This document shows positions 29,178-33,670 of a stretch of DNA of 33,670 nucleotides, piece after piece (the stretch's first letter is position 1; each line of letters opens with the position of its first letter). The notes under the pieces were generated by a model. The model made no database searches, was not told the origin of the DNA, and worked only from the letters and a program-made list of their open reading frames with translations. Origin of the DNA: a virus; the IMG/VR virus record IMGVR_UViG_3300041955_000768, positions 1-33,670 of that record; one strand, 5' to 3'. A program made the translations under genes and the position numbers.

Positions 29178-30908
29178 ATGAAGAAAAAGCTAAAGGAATT
29201 GCGCGCGAAGAAAACGCGCCTGGAGGGTGAGGCGGCGGCGAAGCTGAAGCTGATCACTCCCGAAACCGGCAAGGAAGATGCCACCCGCATCGAAGGTGAA
29301 CACGCCACCTTGACGACTCAGATCGCGGAAGCGTCCGGCGAAATCACCGCGCTCGAAAAGAAACTTGCGGCGCGCCGCGAGGAACGCCGCCAGGCTCTTG
29401 CCGTTCTGACCCGCGCCGGCGACGAAGACGGCGACGCGGACGATGACGACGACGCCGACGATGACGACGACGACGCCGATGACGACGACGACGCCGGCAA
29501 GAAGAAGCGCAAGAAGCGCAAGGGCAAGGGCCGCGACCACAATGAAGACGACGAAGGCGACGACAACGATCGTCAGTTGCCCACGACGCTGACCCGATCG
29601 CAGCTTGTCGACTTGACAACGATCGATCGGCAGGCGCGCGACCTTAAAATCGACTTGAACCTGCAGGACGCGATCCAGCGCAACGAAACGCCGGATGCCA
29701 TGCGCAAGCGCCTCTTCGACGAACTTGCCAAACGTTCGAAGCAAGACCGCCCGACCGGCACTGTCTTCGAACACGTGCAAGTCGGCCGCGACGAACTCGA
29801 TGGCCGGTCGGCCGCGATGGAAGTCGCGCTGATCACGCGCATTCTCAATTCCCGGCGCGACGTGCGTATCGACTACAAGCCGAAGGATGTGAAGGAGGCG
29901 GCCCGCATCGAAGGGCTGCGCGCTCAAGCCCAGCAGTACATGGGTATGAGCCTGATCGAAATCGCGGGCGCTTGCATCAACTATCGCGGCCGCGGTCTGA
30001 TCAGTGCCGGCATGGCTACGGATATCCTGACGCGCGCGTTCGAATCGACTTCGGATTTTCCGAACATCTTCCAGAACGTGCTGAACAAGTCGCTGCTGGC
30101 GCGTTACGAGTTGCACATGCCGACCTATCGCGAGATCGCGATCGAGCGGCCGTTCAACGATTTCCGCCCGCATCCGCAGATCAGGGCCGGTGAGTTTCCG
30201 CAACTGCAGAAGGTGACGGAAACCGGCGAACTGAAATACGGCACCACCAGCGACGACGGCGAGACTTTGAGCGTGACGCCTTATGGCATCGTGTTCACGA
30301 TCTCGCGGCAGATGCTGGTGAATGACGATCTCGGCGCCATCGATCAGATTTTGGGATCGGCGGGCGATTCCGTGCTGGTGTTCGAAAACAACACGTTCTT
30401 CACGATGTTTAATTCGAATCCCACGCTGCTGCAGGACAATACGGCCGTGTTCGCGGCCGGCCACGGCAATCTGGTCGGGAGCGGTTCCGGTGCTGCGCCC
30501 AGCGTGTCGACGATCGGCACCGCACGCCAGGCGTTGCGGGGGATGAAGTCCTTGACGGGCCTTTATCTGAACGTTCCGCCTCGCATCATCCTGACGGGGC
30601 CGGCGCAGGAAACGGTCGCCGACCAGATGGTGGCGTCGATCACGCCGACCTTGACCACCAGCGTCAATCCGTTCAGTGGCCGTCTGCGATCGGTATCGGA
30701 TGCGAATATCACCGGCACTGCGTGGTATCTCGCTGCCGAACCGGGCCGCGTGCCGTGCTTCGCCTATGGCTTCTTGAACGGTGCCAGCGGCCCGCGGGTG
30801 CGCACCTTTGAACCGTTCGGCGTGCAGGGTATCAAGATCTCGATGGAGCACGACTTCGGCTGCGGCGCCATCGATTACCGCGGCTTCTACGAAAACTACG
30901 GCAGCTAG
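29178..30908 (+). CDS. Major capsid protein with scaffold region and Asp-rich linker
   Basis: A 576-residue protein read from 29178 (GAGGA seven bases upstream). Residues ~1-80 are a coiled coil (KKLKELRAKKTRLEGEAAAK), the likely scaffold part removed by the protease. An Asp-rich linker of three DDDDD-type runs (~85-108) is followed by a Lys/Arg block (KKKRKKRKGKGR). The HK97-type capsid fold follows (TDILTRAFESTSDFPNIFQN, ETLSVTPYGIVFTISRQML, SGPRVRTFEPFGVQGIKISM). Size and place fit an HK97-fold capsid processed by the S78 protease. The antisense open frame across it is a shadow. Confidence 0.9.
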   Translation: MKKKLKELRAKKTRLEGEAAAKLKLITPETGKEDATRIEGEHATLTTQIAEASGEITALEKKLAARREERRQALAVLTRAGDEDGDADDDDDADDDDDDADDDDDAGKKKRKKRKGKGRDHNEDDEGDDNDRQLPTTLTRSQLVDLTTIDRQARDLKIDLNLQDAIQRNETPDAMRKRLFDELAKRSKQDRPTGTVFEHVQVGRDELDGRSAAMEVALITRILNSRRDVRIDYKPKDVKEAARIEGLRAQAQQYMGMSLIEIAGACINYRGRGLISAGMATDILTRAFESTSDFPNIFQNVLNKSLLARYELHMPTYREIAIERPFNDFRPHPQIRAGEFPQLQKVTETGELKYGTTSDDGETLSVTPYGIVFTISRQMLVNDDLGAIDQILGSAGDSVLVFENNTFFTMFNSNPTLLQDNTAVFAAGHGNLVGSGSGAAPSVSTIGTARQALRGMKSLTGLYLNVPPRIILTGPAQETVADQMVASITPTLTTSVNPFSGRLRSVSDANITGTAWYLAAEPGRVPCFAYGFLNGASGPRVRTFEPFGVQGIKISMEHDFGCGAIDYRGFYENYGS

Positions 30909-30932
30909 GCGCAAGCCAAGCAACGGCCCTTC

Positions 30933-30965
30933 CGCGCGCCGCCTCGCATCGCCGGGCGGCGCGCG
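30933..30965 (+). other. Intercistronic hairpin after the capsid gene
   Basis: CGCGCGCCGCC (30933-30943) pairs fully with GGCGGCGCGCG (30955-30965), eleven G-C pairs around an 11-base loop. No T run follows, so it is not a standard terminator. It may protect the capsid mRNA end or lower expression of downstream genes. The stem lies in the 93-bp gap between the capsid and the DUF2190 gene. Confidence 0.6.
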
Positions 30966-31001
30966 TCCCCTCCCCGATTCAATCCACAAGGAACATCCGT
31001 C

Positions 31002-31340
31002 ATGAAAAATCAGGTTCAGCAGGGCGACGCCATCGATATCACTGCGCCGACCGGTGGCACCGTTTCCGGCAATCCCTATCTGATCGGCGCGGCGCTCTTC
31101 GGCGTCGCCGGCATCACGGCTTCGGCCGGCCAGCCAAGCGAGTTGTGGCGCAAGGGCGTCTTCACGCTGCCGAAGATTTCGGCGCAGGCGTGGTCGATCG
31201 GCGACGTGCTCTATTGGTCGCCGAACAACCTGGCCGTTACCAATGTCAACTCGTCCAGCGATATCAAGGTCGGTATCGCGGGCGCGGCCGCGGCGAATCC
31301 AAGCGCCACCGGTACGGTGATCTTGACTGGCCAGTGCTAA
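31002..31340 (+). CDS. DUF2190-family capsid decoration-like protein
   Basis: A 112-residue beta-rich protein: MKNQVQQGDAIDITAPTGG, LIGAALFGVAG, GVFTLPKISAQAW and GDVLYWSPNNLAVT follow the pattern of DUF2190, found right after capsid genes in many phages and thought to decorate or stabilise the head. AAGGAACA is the ribosome site. The next gene starts on the base after its stop. Confidence 0.8.
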   Translation: MKNQVQQGDAIDITAPTGGTVSGNPYLIGAALFGVAGITASAGQPSELWRKGVFTLPKISAQAWSIGDVLYWSPNNLAVTNVNSSSDIKVGIAGAAAANPSATGTVILTGQC

Positions 31341-31991
31341 ATGCAATTTGGTACGGCCGGGCCGCTGTGGCAGCCCGGCCGTGTGGTGTTTCTGGTGGGC
31401 GGCGGCGCATCGCTTCGCGGTTTCGACTTCACACGCCTGGCGCCGATCGGCGAAGTAATCGGCATAAATCAGTCGATGTTCAACGTGGAATGCAGCTGCG
31501 GCATTTCCATCGATCATCCTTTCGTGCGCAACCGGGCCGCCGAACTTAAAGCCTTTGCGAGCGCGCGTGAACTTTACCTGGCGGTCGGCGATCGCTGGTT
31601 TGAAGTCCTGGAAGAAGTGCCGGGCGCGATCTATCTGCGGCAGGGCGAAGAACCTTTGTCTGCCGATCCTGGCGCACTGGCGACCGGCGGCACGTCCGGT
31701 TACGCCGCGCTCAATCTCGCGGTGCTCAAGGGTGCGCGGCTGATCGTGCTGCTGGGCTATGACTACGGCCTGGTGGGCGGCAAGCATCACTATCACGATG
31801 CCTATCCGTGGCATCACGTCGCCAATGATCAAAGCTGGTCGCGCTGGGCGCGAAATTTCAATGCCATGGCGCCGCGGCTGCGAGCGCGAGGCACTTACGT
31901 TCTGAACGCGTCGCCGGCGAGCGCGATTGAGTGCTTCCCGAAATGCGATATCGAAACGGCGCTGCAATGGGCTTCGCGCGTAGCAAGCTAG
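31341..31991 (+). CDS. MptE/DUF115-like protein
   Basis: A 216-residue protein. VVFLVGGGASLRGFDFTRL is a nucleotide-binding glycine-rich start, EVIGINQSM and the later TGGTSGYAALNLAVLKGARL, VLLGYDYG and HHYHDAYPW match by pattern the DUF115 / MptE-like fold, also seen in flagellin-modifying sugar transferases. It would act with the neighbouring glycosyltransferase-like protein. The gene begins directly after the DUF2190 stop with no clear ribosome site of its own, so it is probably translated by coupling. Confidence 0.65.
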   Translation: MQFGTAGPLWQPGRVVFLVGGGASLRGFDFTRLAPIGEVIGINQSMFNVECSCGISIDHPFVRNRAAELKAFASARELYLAVGDRWFEVLEEVPGAIYLRQGEEPLSADPGALATGGTSGYAALNLAVLKGARLIVLLGYDYGLVGGKHHYHDAYPWHHVANDQSWSRWARNFNAMAPRLRARGTYVLNASPASAIECFPKCDIETALQWASRVAS

Positions 31992-32004
31992 AAAGGCAAT
32001 CATC

Positions 32005-32208
32005 ATGGCTCTTCCATCGGCAAACACCATCATGCGCTTGCGATATCTGGAAAGCGAAAAGGGCGGCGTGCTGCGCATCGATTCCACGACGCCGGGATTT
32101 TCCGGCGTGAAAGCCTATGACGGTTCGCTTGCCATCGGCCCGAACGCGACGCTTGCGCAAATCGAAACGCATTGCGCGACCGTCGACCCCATCACTTCCG
32201 CGGTCTAG
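32005..32208 (+). CDS. Small protein of unknown function
   Basis: A 67-residue protein with AAAGG before the ATG at 32005. The centre (YLESEKGGVLRIDSTTPGFS) is beta-like, and the end mixes short helices. No family is recognised. It lies between the two sugar-related genes. Confidence 0.5.
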   Translation: MALPSANTIMRLRYLESEKGGVLRIDSTTPGFSGVKAYDGSLAIGPNATLAQIETHCATVDPITSAV

Positions 32209-32217
32209 TTTTTCGTT

Positions 32218-33138
32218 ATGTCCGCGCGTGAAGTGTTCATTGCCATCCCGGCTTGGGGCAGAGAGTACGTTAATCTCGCGGTGCGCTACACGATCCCGGC
32301 CACGCTTGCGGCCTTGCGCGCCTGGCGATCGGATTATGCAGCGCATTTCTTGGTTCACACGTATGAGCGCGATGCTTTTGCAGTCGCGCTGCGCGGCCAG
32401 CACGTTGAATACCGCGATCCGCAAGCTGGTCCTGGCCACGACGGCCAATGGGTCGCCTTTAAGCAGGCGCATCGCGACGCGATTGCGTGGGCGCCGCAAG
32501 GCGCGCTGCTGGCGCTTTTGAATTCCGATATCGTGGTGTCAATCGAAACCTTCGCCGCGGTCGACGCGGCGCTGCAGGGCAAAAAAACGGTCGGGGTTTC
32601 GGTCGGCATCCGCACGCTTATCGATGGCAACGTGCCGCCGATTGGCGCCGATGCCGAAACGTTGTCGCACTATATCTGGGCGCATCGTCATCCGATCACC
32701 GAAGAGTGCATTTGGGGCAGCGGCCGGACACATCATCCGACGATTTTATTCTTCGGTCATACTCCGCAAGCGCCGACTTCCACTCCCGTCGTGTCGATGC
32801 ACTGCTTTCATCTAACGCCGATGTTCATCATCAAGGATCGCCCGCTGGATTTCAAAGGCACGATCGATGATGACGTGCTGGAAGCCTATGGCGAAGATCA
32901 GGTCGTGTATTTTAACAAGCGTGAATTCGCGGTTTGCGAATTGTCGCCGGCAAACAAGAGACATCCTGCGCGCAATCCGCTGAACGTTGCGGAGGTGGTT
33001 GAGTTTGGCAGGCAGCGGTTTCGCGGTTCACACGTGCGAAATTTTCGGCAGCGCTTTGCCGTGCTGGGCAATGCCGATCGCAATCACCAGGCCGCGGATG
33101 CAATCCTTGAAGGTCTTAAGCCGCACTTTCCACAATGA
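32218..33138 (+). CDS. Glycosyltransferase-like protein
   Basis: A 306-residue protein. A Rossmann-like start (VFIAIPAWGREYVNLAVRYT), a middle LLALLNSDIVVSIETF with the acidic residue at the sugar-nucleotide or metal site (~101), and MHCFHLTPMFIIKDRPLDFK, IDDDVLEAYG give a GT-A-type layout. It may glycosylate capsid or tail proteins, or host surface sugars, but the donor and acceptor cannot be read from the sequence. The ATG at 32218 has no strong ribosome site. Its stop overlaps the next start (ATGA). Confidence 0.65.
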   Translation: MSAREVFIAIPAWGREYVNLAVRYTIPATLAALRAWRSDYAAHFLVHTYERDAFAVALRGQHVEYRDPQAGPGHDGQWVAFKQAHRDAIAWAPQGALLALLNSDIVVSIETFAAVDAALQGKKTVGVSVGIRTLIDGNVPPIGADAETLSHYIWAHRHPITEECIWGSGRTHHPTILFFGHTPQAPTSTPVVSMHCFHLTPMFIIKDRPLDFKGTIDDDVLEAYGEDQVVYFNKREFAVCELSPANKRHPARNPLNVAEVVEFGRQRFRGSHVRNFRQRFAVLGNADRNHQAADAILEGLKPHFPQ

Positions 33139-33670
33139 GTGTGCTAAAGGCCTATTACGATCTGAAGTGCGCGCCTCCGACCTACGATATCGTTGCGTTT
33201 TTATGCGAAGTGGAACGGCAACGCCGCCGCCGCGGATGCGATGCGGTAGCGATCGAAATCCTGCCCGGTCCCGTTGGCGGCTTCCGCGACGATCGATTAT
33301 GGCCGCATAGCGTCGCTGAACGTCGCGAACTACTTTTCCGCGTTGCGATCCCGATGGCGCAGATGCTGCCGCGCGCAAGCGTAAAGCTTTGCGAGGAACG
33401 GCCGGCCAATCCGGCGCCGCATTCGATCGGCTGGCAGCAGAGTCTTTACGGCTTGCGGCTGCAGATCAATTGCATGGCGGATGGCGTTCGCCCGCTGCGG
33501 CCGTCTGGCGAAGCGCTACGCGATCCGCGCCGGGTCACCATGACGCTGCGCGAGGCGGAACACTGGCCGCAACGCAACAGCAATGTGGAGCAGTGGCGCA
33601 CGGCTGGCGAGATCATCGCGGCGCGCGGCTTTGACGTTGTGGTGGTGCGCGAAACACGGTTTGCCGATAT
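33135..33670 (+). CDS. Protein of unknown function, cut by the right edge
   Basis: The frame opens at the ATGA overlap with the glycosyltransferase-like gene and stays open to the window end, at least 178 residues. It starts MSVLKAYYDLKCAPPTYDIV and includes VTMTLREAEHWPQRNSNVEQ and FDVVVVRETRFAD. The alternation of helices and strands resembles sugar-nucleotide or pyruvyl-transfer enzymes, and the neighbours are sugar-related, so a role in the same pathway is possible. The end is not visible. Confidence 0.6.
   Translation, partial: MSVLKAYYDLKCAPPTYDIVAFLCEVERQRRRRGCDAVAIEILPGPVGGFRDDRLWPHSVAERRELLFRVAIPMAQMLPRASVKLCEERPANPAPHSIGWQQSLYGLRLQINCMADGVRPLRPSGEALRDPRRVTMTLREAEHWPQRNSNVEQWRTAGEIIAARGFDVVVVRETRFAD

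Noticed and set aside
29190-32087. A 965-codon open frame on the minus strand over the capsid and following genes
   Set aside because: It is antisense to four well-supported genes and arises from the strong G/C third-position bias, which removes stops from the opposite strand. Its protein looks like a shadow, rich in Arg, Asp and His with no domain.
1-33670. CRISPR arrays, tRNA genes or a full insertion sequence
   Set aside because: No regularly spaced identical repeats, no cloverleaf with a plausible anticodon arm, and no transposon with ends and target duplication were seen on reading both strands.

Overview
The window is most of the left and centre of a temperate tailed phage or prophage from a GC-rich bacterium. 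An alphaproteobacterial host is the best guess, from the strong G/C preference at third codon positions, the lambda-type packaging and portal genes, and gene families that I associate with phages of Rhizobiales and relatives. No tRNA, rRNA, integrase, lysis or tail-fibre gene is visible, so the element continues beyond both ends.

Layout. (1) Positions 1-760 hold the lysogeny switch: a leftward XRE repressor followed by a cut-off exported protein, and a divergent Cro-like XRE protein. The 92-bp spacer between them has three TGGAAAC half-sites, and both transcripts may be leaderless. (2) Positions 790-7030 are rightward early genes: small unknowns, an IS110-transposase-like protein without visible catalytic residues and with a repeat-rich tail, a ParB-domain protein, a nucleoside 2-deoxyribosyltransferase and a YfbR-type HD hydrolase. 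One small gene (4501-4776) lies on the opposite strand. (3) Positions 7027-15581 are a train of overlapping genes joined by ATGA or TGATG junctions: a ParB/MT-A70 fusion with an altered catalytic motif, many small unknowns, a DUF4031 protein, a thymine-hypermodification-type protein and a Toprim primase. (4) A D5-like primase-helicase (15585-17477) is followed by a 328-bp gap with iterons, two large inverted repeats and a terminator, the best candidate for the replication origin or a ParB site. A third ParB-domain protein follows. (5) From 20210 onward is the packaging and head module: a tail/head-like protein, a ParB-methyltransferase protein that has lost its methyltransferase core, small terminase, a GpA-type large terminase interrupted by an intein with a LAGLIDADG endonuclease, gpW-like joiner, lambda-type portal, S78 prohead protease, major capsid protein with an Asp-rich linker, and a DUF2190 protein. 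Two sugar-related proteins (MptE/DUF115-like and a glycosyltransferase-like protein) and a gene cut by the right edge follow.

How it fits together. The switch sets lysis or lysogeny. The early genes appear aimed at nucleotide pools, DNA modification and replication, with four ParB-domain proteins of different architecture. The late genes package DNA and build the head.

The most unusual signal is inside the 3' half of the IS110-like gene (2571-2893). Five in-frame repeats 75-78 bp apart each can form a short hairpin closed by a GNRA tetraloop, and the stems change sequence between repeats while staying paired. That suggests selection on structure as well as on protein. All functional statements rest on reading motifs by eye; no database search was run.
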